From Paramecium sonneborni (lineage: Eukaryota > Ciliophora > Oligohymenophorea > Peniculida > Parameciidae), in assembly GCA_905182985.1 (NCBI GenBank), contig CAJJDN010000026.1, positions 499,223 through 563,222 of the forward strand: DNA of 64,000 nucleotides. The letters run 5' to 3'. Made by a program: the position numbers and the translations under genes. Under the pieces are notes generated by a model, which worked only from the letters and a program-made list of their open reading frames with translations, did no database searches and was not told the DNA's origin. Positions 47,018-59,531 of this stretch are shown here, one piece after another (the first letter of the stretch is position 1; each line of letters starts with the position of its first letter).

Positions 47018-49994
47018 ATGCGTAGTTTGAGTAGATTCCTTTTTCGCAGACCTTAATTATGGATAAATCGATATGGAATTCCTTTACGATAGAAATGCAT
47101 TCATGGATTTAGTAGTAGTAGTAGTAATATGTTTTTGAAGTTTAATATAGGCTAGAATAATAATAACTCTAATATAAAATTGAAAACTATCCCACTTTAA
47201 AATTACTAATGTAATGTTGATGAGAATGACTCTAAAACCAACCCTACTGATTTTTGTCTGTTTAGTTCAGTCCAGCCTATTTTTCCAAATAATTAAATGA
47301 ACTGCCAAATAAAGATAGGAAATCTAAAACGTATTACAAAACCACTTCTTTATACAATAATTTCACCTAATAATGGAGAAATCTTTACCATTGGGATTGC
47401 TTTGAGTAAATAGGTTGAAAAAAGTTTAAATACCGAACTTAAAGTTATAGAGTAAAGAGATGTAAATGGAAATATTCTGATAAATGATCCAATGAGCAAT
47501 ACATTTAATTTAGATATAATTTCAAAGTCTGTAAATGTTTAAAGCAATAAGATAGAAAAATTACCGATACAAAATAATAAAAATAGAAATGACTCCAGAT
47601 GGTATATTTGCTCAAGGAATACCATATAAAGATAGACCTCTCACTTAAGCAGAATAATAGATTGACATTAAGAATGAAGTTCAATAGATAAGTTCTCTTG
47701 TATTTTAGATAAGAAAATCAGCTTAAATTGATAGAATTGAAGCATTTACAGATGTTAAACAAACACTTCTAGAATCAAGTGAAAAATTAACACCAACAAA
47801 AATAGATGAATTGGTATATTAAGTTGCTGCTGGTCTTTCAAAATTACAAACTAATAATTTAAAATTAAATACATCTTAATTCGTCTAATAATTATTAGAG
47901 AGTTAATCATATGTTGAAAGATTATTTATATTAAGAAAATAATTAGAAAATATGTCAGGAGTTTTAGATTTAGTAAATAAACATTTTAAAGAATCAGATT
48001 CATCCTTATTGAAATTACATTAATAAACATTGGCTAAATTAGCAACAGAATACATTAGATAGAATTATTTAAAGGATGCAACTACATCATCTTCTTATGG
48101 TGGATCAACTGGATCATAATCTTAAGTTGGAGAAAAGGTTTGAATTTATATAATTTAGTAAAAATAATCGGTTTTAGTTAAGAAATATTAAGATAGACTT
48201 TCTTTGATTCCAGATGAAGCATCGAGAGATAAAGTGAAAAAAGAAATTGAAAGATTTAGTCTTCTTGATAAACAAAGTTCAGAATTCCATAAGATTAATT
48301 CTTATTTAGATGAAGTTTTTAGTATTCCATTTTCTAAATTTACTGTAATAAAAATAGTTAATATTTTTAGGCAGTTTAATGGGATGTATAATATGCAAAA
48401 GAAGTTCTTAATAATGAAATTGAGGGATTAGAAAAAGTTAAAGAAAGAATAATTGAAATGATATCAGTTAATAAATTAAAGAATGCAGGTTAAAAAGCAA
48501 AAGGATTTATTCTACTTTTGAATGGTCCTCCAGGAACTGGTAAAACATCTATAGCAAAGAGTATTGCCAAGGCATTAAAAAGAAATTCAAGATTTATATC
48601 TTGTGCAGGAGTTGCTGATTCAACATTCTTTAAGGGACATAAAAGAACTTATGTTGATTCTATGCCAGGCGTTTTTATTAGAGAACTTATTAAATCAAAT
48701 ACTATGAATCCTGTCTTTATTTTAGATGAATTAGATAAAGTTTCAAAACATCAAGCTGGTGGTGCTGATCCATATTATACTTTATTAGAGATTTTAAATC
48801 CTGAAGAAAATCATAATTTTACTGATCATTATATGGATATAAGTGTAGATTTTTCTCATGTAATATTTATTTTAACATCAAATGACACATTATAAATGTT
48901 GGAACCACTTAAAAATAGATTAGAAACTATTGATATTTAAGCATATATTTAAGAAGAAAAACTATAAATTGCTAATAATTTTCTTGTAAATAAAAGTATC
49001 GAAAGTAATGGTATAAAATAATCAATGATAAAATATGATAATGAAACACTTATCAAAATAATCAAAGCTTGGTGTTATTAGGAGAGTGGAGTTAGAGAAT
49101 TAAAAAGATGTTTAGAAAAAATTGCAAGAAAACATGCAACTAATTTATTAATTGCTAATCCTAATTTATGTGAAAAAGTAGATGAATTAAATTAAATTTA
49201 GTTTGATCCTACAATTTAAAGTCTAGATTTAACAAAAGATAAAAATTTAGAACTTATTTCTTAATATTTAGGTCCTCCTATTTTTGATATTCAATTAGAA
49301 TAAAGATCAATTAAAAAGTTTCCACCTGGTTAAGTTAATATTCTAACAGTAGGAGGAATGATTGGTCATGTTTTAACAGTTGAAAGTTGTTTTGATGAAA
49401 GTGAAGTTGAGAAAAAAGGATAAATTATAGCATCTGGAAATATTAAATTAGTTTTATAAGAATCTTTAAAGTTAGCTAAAATTAATGCTTATAAATATCT
49501 TAATGAAGAATAAAAATAATCATTATCGAAAAAAGCTATTCATATGCATTTTACAGAAGGAGCTACTCCAAAAGATGGACCATCAGCAGGAACAGCTATA
49601 ACAACTGCCTTAATAAGTTTAGTTACTAACTTTACTGTTCCTAGTAACTTAGCTATGACTGGAGAAATCTCTTTAAATGGTCAAGTCTGTAAAATTGGTA
49701 TTCTATATTATTATCTAAGGTGGTCTCTAATAAAAACTTATTGCTGCAAAAACACTTGATATTGTAGATATCATTTTACCTTATGCTAATTTAGGGGATG
49801 CTTTAAATTTACCAACCTAATTATTAAAAGGACTTAATCTATATTTCGTTACTGACTATCAATAAATTTATGATTTGATTTTTGATTAATAGATTGGAAA
49901 TGTTAATTATACAATTAATACAATTAAGAATGGAATATATGAAACAATTTAAAATAGATCAAAAGAGTAAATATAATAATCAATTAATTGTTGA
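47018..49994 (+). CDS. Lon protease, probably mitochondrial, 960 aa
   Basis: ATG 47018 to TGA 49994 with introns 47531-47555, 48138-48158, 48345-48370 and 49698-49719. An Arg-rich, acid-free N-terminus ([20 protein letters not shown]) is a mitochondrial targeting peptide. A Lon N-terminal substrate domain follows ([20 protein letters not shown]). The AAA+ module has Walker A GPPGTGKT near residue 478 and Walker [11 protein letters not shown]. The protease domain has the catalytic serine in KDGPSAGTA (about 831) and the lysine of the Ser-Lys dyad in IGGLQQKLIAA (about 875), joined only after removing intron 4. It is an ATP-dependent protease degrading damaged matrix proteins. Length fits mitochondrial Lon. 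The stop is 13 nt from that of the opposite WD40 gene. Confidence 0.94.
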
Positions 49995-50007
49995 ATATGT
50001 AACTGAA

Positions 50008-52172
50008 TCATTATTATTATTATTATTGAAATTCTTGTAATATTTGTTAGTTTTACTCTAAAATCTTTTTCATATAATCGTCATCTATTTCTTGATTAAC
50101 ATCTATCATTTAATACTGTTTGTCAATGTCTTCAAAATTATTCTCTTAATTATAACTATGAATATTATTTTCTTCAGTTCCAATAAATAAAGCTCTATCT
50201 AAATATGCTATGCATTTAAATGTTTCAGGTTTGGTAAATTTAGAAATAACTTTTTTATTTGGATAATCCCAAGTCAATAATAATCCATTACCAATACTAA
50301 CCAAATATCCAGTATCTGGAATCACTAATAATTTTTAAATTGGATGATCCAATCCTTAAAAATAAGTTAATGCTTGATTATTATTTAGATTCCATAATCT
50401 AATTGTCTTATCATGAGAACCACTAAATAGAATTTTACCATCTAAAGCTAAACATGTTATACTATCTTAATGACCAACAAATGAATCATCATGTTCATAA
50501 GTGAACATATTAATTAAATATATTGTACATTTATTTCCAGCAGCAATAATTCGTTTTGTTGTTTTATCAAATAGAAGACAAAGAATTTCATTTCCAAGGG
50601 AATCTGCAATAGATTTAGGATTGGCTAATAAAGATTATTTTAATTAAGGCATAATGTAACTAGCCATTAATCGTTATTTACGTTCGAAGATCTCCCAAAC
50701 ATTTATTCTGCCATCATAACCACTACTAAACATATATTCTTCACTATCAAAAGTACAACTTGTTAATGCACACACAGTATTATTATGTTTAGATTTTGCC
50801 TTACTTTAATCAATAATCAAAAATGATCCAATTTCAATATTCCATAGTCTTATCTCACCATTATCATGTCCAGTGGCTACAAGATTAGCATTTGTTAAAT
50901 AATGCATACTTGATATTTCATTCTTTTCACCTGTTTCAATAGTTGAGATGCAAGACATGTCCTTTGAATCCCAAACTCTTATAGTATTATCTAAAGAAGC
51001 TGACACCAATTTTTTTGGTTCAAACTCTTAAGGGCAATCAATTCCTAATATTTCAATCACTGGTCCTTTGTGTTAATCCAATAGATTTCCTGTTCTTACA
51101 CCTCTTTTGATTTTTAAAACATCGATGAATTGTTCTGTGTATACAACTAATGCTTCTAAATGATCTTCATTAATAAGATTTTAAAATTACCTATTAGATC
51201 TATTCCTAAGATTTTACATTCATATAATTTGAATTCTAAAACCTATTTATCACTAGAAATGTTCATAAAATATACTCTGCCTTATTCATCACATGCAATC
51301 AATTCTTAATGAGTTTAACTCCATCTTATTGATGTAAATAAACATTTATGTGGATTTTTATAACTGAAGAATTTACCACCAGATTCACCATAACCTAATA
51401 TTTTTTAATCGTAAGCAATAGAAAATATTGCATTATCTTTTTCTACTTCTATTATTTAAATCACATGTAATCTATGAAAAGAAAAGAAGCTTTTTTCTAG
51501 CTTAACATAAGTCTATTATTATTAAAGAGTTGGTTAAGAATTCATAAATAAATGTAGTGAACCATCAGTATCACCTGCATATAATTAGAATTATGGCATC
51601 TTTACTAAAAATGCTGTAATGTAGGATTATTAATTCAAAGATTTCTTCATTGAAAAATCATAAATTATTTACACAGTTACAAACCAAGGATGGTACATAA
51701 ACTCTCTACCACTCTCCTATTTCCAAATTCGAAGTACTTTATCATTACTTGCTGAAAATAAACTTTCTTAAGCAAATGCTATTGCCATTATTGATCCAGT
51801 GTGACCAAATAATGTTTATATACATCCTTTCTTAATATCATTTTCCCATAATTTTATTGTACGATCAGCACTACCTGTAAATATATAATAACTGTCAGAA
51901 AATTTCTCTATTATTAGACACCTTATCTCTCCTTTATGATTATTTTTATTCTCTACAGGCTTTATGATCTCATAATCTTTAGATTGTAAGAAATGTTTAG
52001 TATCAAACCCTTTTTTTCGAAATTGCATCATTTATCCATTGCTCAAACCAAGTGTAATAGCTTAATCTGAGTAATGATAGGCAGTAATTCTTGTTTAAGG
52101 ATCTTCTTTAAATTTTGATTTTTTCTCATAAAACAAAGGATCTGTAAACTTTTTTACTCTAATAAATTCCAT
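50008..52172 (-). CDS. WD40-repeat protein, 712 aa
   Basis: Minus strand, ATG 52172 to TGA 50008 with one 26-nt intron (51165-51190). Many WD repeats cover the protein, e.g. YIFTGSADRTIKLWEND, SLFSASNDKVLRIWKQE, KLVSASLDNTIRVWDSKD, LVATGHDNGEIRLWN, MFSSGYDGRINVWE and ILFSGSHDKTIRLWN, so one or two beta-propellers. The C-terminal 70 residues are acidic and Gln-rich, ending in a run of Gln encoded by TAA. Propellers are protein-interaction platforms. The sequence does not say which complex. Confidence 0.88.
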
Positions 52173-52227
52173 TATTTTATTATAATGAAAATTAATATAA
52201 TATTTTTATTATTTTATGTAATAGATA

Positions 52228-53780
52228 TCATACGAAGAGCCCCAATAAATCTCTTGGTGTGATATATTTAAGTTTATCCTCGTCTTAAACAAAGACAACT
52301 TCATGTCTTTCTACAATTCTCTCTAATTAATTTAGATCAAGAGTATTTGGAACAAGAACAAATTCTTTAGAATGTACTTTTTTAGCAAGATCAGCCTAAG
52401 ATATAAGATAGAGATGATACATGATTTAATTTCTTGTTAACAATTCCAGCCAAAAGTTTTTTTTAGAAAACAACAGATAATAATTTACCATTTTCATATA
52501 GAGGAACAGCAGGATGTGTTTTTAAGAATTCTAAACATTATCCAATTGTGGCTGTTGCAATATCTAAGGGTTAAATTTCATGTAAATTGAGATCTGAGAT
52601 AGGTTTTCCAGCTAATGGATGTTCAGGTTCTTTAAGTTCATCATAAGATATGAATTTATTTTCAATCATCCAAGTTTTACTCAAATGTTTAGTGATATAA
52701 TTTCTGATATTATCAGGTAAGATGATGACAATCTAAAATAGAATAGAAGATAATATTACTCTTTGATTTTCTGTAAAATTTTATGCTTTAGCCCATTATA
52801 ATGCTCCCCAAACAGTAGCACCAGATGAACCACCACATAATAAACCTTCTTGTGATAAGAGTTTCCTTGCCATAAGAAGACTATCAAGATCTAGAGTTTT
52901 AACCCATCCATCAATTTCAGTCTTAATAAATAATAAATATATTTACTCTATCTAAAACTTTAGGAATGAAATCATATCCAATACCTTCAACTTTATAAGT
53001 TTTGATATCAGTTTGATTGATTTCTTAAGGCATAGCTAGATCTGATCCATAAGGATCGACAGCAATAACTTTACATGTAGGAACTCTTTCATGTATTTTT
53101 CTACCAACTCCAGTAATAGTACCACCAGTTCCTGTAGATATAACGACAGCATCTAATTTATCATCACAAGCCCATAATATTTCTTCAGCTGTACCTTCAT
53201 AATGAGCTAAAGGATTAGATGGATTGGAATATTAATCTAATAATATAACATTAGGATCATCAGCTGCCATTTTCTTAGCAACTTGTATCAATGATTCAGG
53301 TTCATACCAAGCGGCTTCTGTAGGTGTTCTAATAACCTTAGCTCCTAATCCTGTCAGGACATCTTGTTTTTCTTAAGACATTTTTTCTGGCATTGTTATA
53401 ACCAATGGATATCCTCTAACTGCACATGCTAATGCTAATCCTACTCCAGTATTCCCAGATGTAGCTTCAACAAGAGATTTACCTGGTCCAAGACGTCCTT
53501 ATTTTTCAGCATCTAAAACCATTCTTACTCCTATTCTATCTTTTAATGATCCACCAACATTCAAAAATTCACATTTCACCAATACTTCACATTTAAGACC
53601 AAATTCTTTTGGAATTTTATTTAAACGAATCATAGGTGTATGACCTACGGCATCAAGTGCGTCATTGTATATTTTTTTGAAGGGAACAAACTCTACATGT
53701 GAATGTGGTGTTGGTGCTTATTCTTTTACTTCTCTTTTGTAAGTACATTGAATTGTGTCTTTCGATAAGTCTTGAATCAT
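52228..53780 (-). CDS. Cystathionine beta-synthase, 491 aa
   Basis: Minus strand, ATG 53780 to TGA 52228 with introns 52922-52946, 52733-52759 and 52396-52420. The fold-type II PLP core is complete: [12 protein letters not shown] lysine K80 in [46 protein letters not shown] and CGGSSGAT. The N-terminus C12-T-Y ... P-H26-S-H28 resembles the heme-ligand region of animal enzymes (C52-T-W ... P-H65). The C-terminal about 130 residues form a regulatory region with CBS-like (Bateman) elements. It condenses serine and homocysteine to cystathionine. Length is a little shorter than human (551). Its start codon is 9 nt from the divergent methyltransferase start. Confidence 0.93.
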
Positions 53781-53789
53781 TATTTAAAT

Positions 53790-54329
53790 ATGAATTAATT
53801 TTAATCAATTAGAGAAGGCTATGAAGAAATGGGTCATCAATAATATTATCAATAACACGGCTCCAATTATCAAAATCCTCATGAACATAAAATTAAATAG
53901 CTACTCTTAATTGCATTAACTGAATGGAAACCTAAACTAACCAAAGTGCTTGATTTAGCTTGTGGAAGTGGGGAAATCACACTTATGCTACAATCATTAG
54001 GAGTCAAAAATATTGTAGCCATTGATCCTTATACTATGCTAGCATTTAAAAAAAGAACAGGATAAGAATGTCTACCTATTTCTTTTGAATAAATTGCTGA
54101 TGGATAAATACAAGACCATTAATATTCATTAATTATTTGTAGTTATGCTATGCATTTAGCTGATGATTCTTTATTGCCAGGTTTATGCATTCAATTAGCC
54201 ATGATTTCTAAACACATGATTATACTTTCTCCTCATAAAAGACCTATTATTAAATGGGGTTGGAATTAAAATCATGAAATTATTAAAGATAAGATTCATG
54301 CTCGTTTCTACACTTCAACATATTTATGA
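53790..54329 (+). CDS. SAM-dependent methyltransferase-like protein, 179 aa
   Basis: ATG 53790 to TGA 54329, no intron. The conserved-looking head (REGYEEMGHQQYYQQHGSNY then QNPHE) precedes the SAM-binding motif I VLDLACGSGEIT, an acidic residue after strand 2 (IVAIDPY) and later strands LIICSYAMHL and MIILSPHKRP. The fold ends after about 180 residues, shorter than most class I enzymes, but the core strands appear present. Substrate unknown. The N-terminal box is upstream of a possible alternative ATG (53833), and its conservation-like pattern made me choose the upstream start, which is only 9 nt from the opposite gene's start. Confidence 0.78.
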
Positions 54330-54706
54330 TTTCATATTATCATATTAATTTATATTCTTATTTTACTTTCTATTTATAATTCTCCACTATATCCATAAAC
54401 TTTCTCTCTTCCTTTTATATTCCATTCTATATTAAAATCAAAAATATTAAATTTTTTATCTGATTCCAGAATTCTAAGACCACAAAAAATTAACTTGTTT
54501 TTTTAAATTACATTAAAAATTTTTGCCAAGTTTATTTATTCATTATTCAAAGTCTTATCATATATCTTATAATATAGTCACTTTTATGTTAATTATGACA
54601 TCATTTTTAATATTATTTTGTTTAACAATATTATCATTAAAGATAACATCAGAATTTTTAGTTTTAGAGTCTTTTTAAATTCTTGAAAATTCCTAATATT
54701 ATTATA
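54330..54706. other. Intergenic, nothing recognised
   Basis: AT-rich spacer and presumed promoter of the HSF-like gene. No heat-shock-element array (nGAAn repeats) was evident by eye. Confidence 0.45.
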
Positions 54707-55936
54707 ATGTCAAATTAAGAGATCAATGAACTTCCCCCATTGAAAGTTAATGTACCGTCATTCCTTTTAAAAACTTATGAAATACTTGAAGTAATAAATT
54801 CGTATCATATTTAGAATTCAACACTCTCCCATATAATTGGATGGAATCATGAAGGAAATGCATTCATAGTATTCAATACAAATGAATTGTCATCCAAAGT
54901 ATTAGCCAATTACTTTAAACACAAAAATTACCCAAGCTTTTTAAGGTTATACTGCTTTTCACAATAGATAGTTGAATATGTACAACTTTAAGAAAACTAA
55001 AAACTAATATGGATAAAGTGAATTCAGACATAAATGGTTTAGAAGAGGCCTCAAGTATCAATCTCAACATTTCTATAAATAGAAGTATGCTCCAATACAT
55101 CCGTAGAAGAAATCAAGAAGAATCTGAACAAAAAATAGAAACAAAAGACAATAATCAAGAACTTGAAAACTATAAACGAGAGCATGAAGAGATGAGACAA
55201 ATAGTGAGAGACATTTAAGTTACGTAAACAAAAATGTAAGCTGATTTCACAACTTCTGTTGAATCAAACACCACTGTCAGCCGTTCAAATAACTAAGTTT
55301 TATAAGTAATGTGGTTATCCATAATTAAAGAGTCTTAATCAAATGCAATAATAGTTTAATAAAAAATTTGACACAATTTCAATACTTCTAGCTAAAATTG
55401 TATCTAACCTCCCTTAAATTTGTAATAAGTTTATTCATAATAATAGCAATTTAGATCGGAGACATTCTCAAAAATTCTTATGAAGAACCTTCCCCTGGCA
55501 GATCTGAATCTAATTACGTCATACCATATAACGAAAATAATTAATACAATACAATAGGATCACCTTATTCACATTATTAATATAACAGTCCTATTCATTA
55601 CCTATTCTCAAGATAGAATTAATGTAAAATAATTAATAATAAAAGAATTTTAAGAATTCTGTTTTTAGTTTGATCCCAATGTTTTCTCATATAATCGCCA
55701 ACATCAGTAATAACAATTAGCATTACCTGCTCCAAATATTAATTCTTATTTGCGTATAAATCAAATATCTAACATTTAATAGCCAGCAATAATTACTCAC
55801 TGTAATCAAGTCTTCAGAATTCACCATACAGAATAGCTAGTCCATCTCATACGTCTACAACAGATTCTAAAGATCCAGAAAAAGTAATTTCTTTAATTTA
55901 CATTTTATATAGTTCAGTCTCTATTAACAAGCTTGA
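54707..55936 (+). CDS. Heat-shock-factor-type transcription factor, 341 aa
   Basis: ATG 54707 to TGA 55936 with eight introns (54791-54814, 54946-54967, 55055-55082, 55306-55330, 55422-55446, 55624-55645, 55754-55782, 55884-55912), the most intron-rich gene here. The winged-helix HSF DNA-binding domain covers about residues 12-105: VPSFLLKTYEILE, IIGWNHEGNAFIVFN, LANYFKHKNYPSFLRQLNMY and NFKKTKNQYGQSEFRHKWFR. A helical segment follows (about 105-150, ENYKREHEEMRQIV), as in the HSF trimerisation region, then a Ser/Asn/Gln/Tyr-rich tail of the activation-domain type. The family binds nGAAn repeats and activates chaperone genes under stress. The exact C-terminus depends on the last two introns. 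Confidence 0.87.
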
Positions 55937-56276
55937 AACTATTGATATGCTTCTGAATATTTAATTATTATATAAATTATTCAATTATTTATTATCATCA
56001 AATCTATGTTTAGATTTTTTGCAAAACTTCACTTTATTAATTATCAAACATCTGTTAGAATAAAAGAATTTCAGTCAAATTGTAAAAACATAATAAAACT
56101 CAAATCAATAAAGTTATGCTAAATATATGTAAATTTATAATAGAACTTTTAATAAAATTGGTTTATATATTAAGAAGAGAATAAGAATAAATATTACTAA
56201 ATGAGATAGTAAAATATCTTAACATAAATATATATATCAGTAGTTATTTATAAGCTTCAATAAATTAAATTAAAAT
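55937..56276. other. Intergenic, nothing recognised
   Basis: AT-rich spacer between two plus-strand genes. No supported element. Confidence 0.5.
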
Positions 56277-56877
56277 ATGAATCAAATTTCCCAAAACATC
56301 CTGGTTTAAAAACTAATTGATTATAAACTAAGGTAAAGTAGATTTAAATAATTTATAGAAAGAACAAAAACAAGAGAAAATCGAGTCCTTAGTTTTCACC
56401 CCCGAAGATGCCAATTTCTTAGAGATAGACATCATTTTCAAATGGTCATGCATATTCGATTCATTAAAAATTGAAATCAATTCAAAGTGAAGAGAAAGTA
56501 TTCATTCCTCAGGCTATACCACAGTCCCTGATTTACTTGATCTATTAAGTCAAATGTTCCAAATAATATAATCATATGAACAATAGGCAAGCCATCTCTG
56601 GTCCAAAAATCTTGAGATGTTGAAGCAAATCAAGATTCCTATCCTGTAAGAAAATGAAGATTTGAAATAAACTCTAGAAACTTTAAAATAAAATGATATT
56701 CAAAATAGTGTGTATGGTCAATTGAAAGAGTACGATCAAGTTTAAAAGCCAAAGCCTAAACTCATTGATTTAAAATATATTAATAGAGATTCAAACTTTT
56801 AAGAAGAATTCTTATCGAAAGTAAACGAATTTAGTCTATCCTGGCGACAAGAAGTACAATAGCTAAAATAATTATGA
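56277..56877 (+). CDS. Unknown small coiled-coil protein, 182 aa
   Basis: ATG 56277 to TGA 56877 with introns 56333-56358 and 56487-56512. Unspliced, the frame ends early, and splicing joins it to TTVPDLLDLLSQMFQIIQSY. The first 60 residues are basic with SP sites (KSSPQFSPPKMP), possibly phosphorylated. The rest is helical and Gln/Lys/Glu-rich (KNLEMLKQIKIPILQENEDL). No known domain. Function unknown. Confidence 0.65.
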
Positions 56878-57103
56878 AAATATTAGATATCTAATTATAT
56901 TACATTATCTTGAAATAGTATTTTTTGTTAATTTATAGCTATTTGAATTGAATCATCTTGAATCTATTCCTCTCAATATTAAAATAGTTGATATTAAATT
57001 TAGGCTGTATATATAACAAATTTCACAACTAAATTTAATTAGGAAAACACTAATAATAATAGCAGTAGATAATGATTATTTGTATGGTCTTTTTATAATT
57101 AAC

Positions 57104-57340
57104 TCACATAAATGGTAACCTCTTAATGAAATCCTTGAAATCAATGTGATATTCAGGAAATTGAGGGATTTAGATGAACATTCCATTTTCAACATAAGGG
57201 TTTCCTATCATTGTAGAGAATTTATTTCCCTATCTCTATTTATGACGAGGATCAGATTTACATCTTACATAAACTTTTTTACCTTTTCTTTGGAAATAAC
57301 AATGTTCACACATCTTTTTCAAAGCACTTCTAACTTTCAT
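57104..57340 (-). CDS. Mitochondrial ribosomal protein bL36m, 78 aa
   Basis: Minus strand, ATG 57340 to TGA 57104, no intron. The first 38 residues are a classic bL36: MKVRSALKKMCEHCYFQRKG followed by KKVYVRCKSDPRHKQRQG, with zinc ligands C11, C14, C27 and H33 all present. A 40-residue C-terminal extension (FSTMIGNPYVENGMF…) is not part of bacterial L36. A nuclear gene for a bL36 protein in a eukaryote points to the mitochondrial large subunit, although no separate cleavable presequence is seen, so import would use the basic N-terminus. The start is 15 nt from the divergent carboxypeptidase start. Confidence 0.93.
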
Positions 57341-57355
57341 TATTTAATTATATTA

Positions 57356-59087
57356 ATGATAATTTTATTTTAATTGATACCAACTTTGTTTTGTTTCAAT
57401 TATTAGGGTATTATTAATCAAGATCTTAATCATATATAGAATGAGATAATAAATGGTTCATTACTTTAAGGTAGATTATCTATAACAGATGTGGAAAATT
57501 TATTTACAGAACTTGAAAGTACAACAAATTTTGTCCACTCATAAAAAATAGGAGAATCTTATCTTAATAAAACTATTTAATCATATGCATTATGCGCGAA
57601 TTTTAGTAAAGAAAAGCCAATGATGCTTATTACTAGTTTACATCATTCTAGAGAAGTAGCTACCTTGCAAATGAATATTTATTTATTTCTATATATATTA
57701 TGGTAAGTAGAAAATGAAAAGAATCCATTTTATATAAATATGATTAATCATAATTGTATCCTGTAATAAATTTGATCTAATTTAGGATTGTCCCTTTTGT
57801 TAATATTGATGGATATAACGAAATTGAATCTGAATTTAATAACAATAATTTTTAACCTTTGACTAGAAAAAATCTAAATAGGACTATTCCTTGTTATTAA
57901 AAAGATGAATTAGCTGGTATTGATCTGAATAGAAATTATGGATATCATTTTGCATATGATAATATTGGCAGTTCTAATGATCCATGCGATGAAACCTATA
58001 GAGGAAATGAAGCATTTTCAGAAAAAGAAACTTAAGCAATTAAATATGCTGTTTAAAACTTTAATATAAAAATGGCAATAAATTTACATTGCTTCGGAAA
58101 TTTGTGGGTTTTACCTTATAGTTATGCTAATGAAGAATTAGATTAAGATGGTGTTCCATATCTTATTTATGAAGATTTTAAACTTAATGGTCAATTTCAA
58201 GGAAATTATAAAATTGGTCATGCTATTGATTTAGTTTAATATACAGCAAATGGAGAGGCTGCTGATTGGATGCTTTCTTAAGGTATTTTAATTAAATATT
58301 ATAAATTTAGGTGTCATTGCTATAAGTCCAGAATTAGGAGAACAATCTAATACACATTTTTTTAGTAACTTTTATCCAGATCAAAAATAAACAATTAAAT
58401 TATTGAAAACTGAATTCCCTCCTTTGATTCAATTTATTAATTACTTACCTTTCTAACCTTTAATCAAATAATTATATCAGTATAATGAAAGTAATACATA
58501 AAAATTATTTTATACATTATCTACCAATTAATATCTTATAGAAGTTTAATGCATTAACCATGGTGTAACAAATGGATCTAATCAAAATTTTATAGTTTCT
58601 GATTCTGTTTAACTGATTGAAGCATATTATATTAATCTTAAATATGATCAAATATTCTAAAGGGAAACAATGAATACTTAAAAATTATAAAGAATTAAAC
58701 ATATAAATAACACTTTTTCAACTGATTAATTTGTACCAAGAAGCCAAATAATTTACCTTTTAATTTTGGAGAAAATACGATTTGAAAATGAAGTAAAATT
58801 CTATTTCGATCTCAATGGAGAAGAAAAAATAAACAGTAATATTATTAAATTTATAATTTATAGCCCTTACTATAAAGGATATTAATTATGACTAAAAATA
58901 ATTAAAAATTATCCAATATCAAAAACTTTATAATTTATTGTATATAAGCCTTTTTATAAGTTTAATCATTATTATTGGAATACTTCATTAAATTATACTT
59001 AAAAAATCAACAAATAAGAAATAAAATAGTATCTTAAAACTTATGGAATAAAAGTCTGAATAAATTGAATTAAATTTGTAAATTTGA
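57356..59087 (+). CDS. Membrane-anchored M14 zinc carboxypeptidase, 550 aa
   Basis: ATG 57356 to TGA 59087 with introns 57763-57785, 58283-58310 and 58836-58863. Signal peptide MIILFQLIPTLFCF. M14 signatures: zinc ligands in SLHHSREVA (HxxE) and INLHCFGN (third His), substrate-carboxylate site in GIDLNRNYG (NR), and catalytic glutamate in AISPELGEQ. A beta-rich domain follows, as in the carboxypeptidase D/M group, then a C-terminal TM (YISLFISLIIIIGIL) and a basic tail. If intron 3 is left in, the frame ends at 58891 without the TM, so the anchor depends on that splice. It removes C-terminal residues from peptides in the secretory pathway or at the surface. Confidence 0.9.
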
Positions 59088-59531
59088 TTAAGTAATAACT
59101 CAGTAATTTCCCTCTAATATATATTCATATAATCTATTGATTTTTTATTAATTTTTTATTTCTTGTTTCCCCTAAGTATGCGCACGATTGCCTTTTTAAG
59201 ATTTATTATTTAATTTCATCTTATTTTTTTCACTGCTATAGGATCTAACTTTTTTATTTTATAACTCTATTGTTACAAATTTATTTACTTTCATCTACAT
59301 TTACTAAAGAAAAATAACAATGTTTTATTGGCAAAATTGATTAATTAATGTTATTTTGTATTTCAGCTGATTAATTTTATTTAGAGCATTCATTTTTCTC
59401 AGTTTAGAAAACTTATTATCTACTGATATTCATTTTATAAAATTCCTGGGTATTTTACTATTCTCGTAAAATTTATATTAAAGTATTTTTTTGATCTTAT
59501 TATACTGTTTATTGCTTTTAAGTTTTTTTAA
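59088..59531. other. Intergenic between convergent genes, nothing recognised
   Basis: AT-rich region holding the 3' flanks of the carboxypeptidase and of the possible minus-strand gene. No element recognised. Confidence 0.45.

Noticed and set aside
54330..54706. Heat-shock elements upstream of the HSF-like gene
   Set aside because: No run of alternating nGAAn/nTTCn units was clear enough to call in this AT-rich DNA.
57146..57373. Plus-strand 75-codon frame
   Set aside because: Antisense to bL36m, whose zinc-ligand pattern proves the minus strand.
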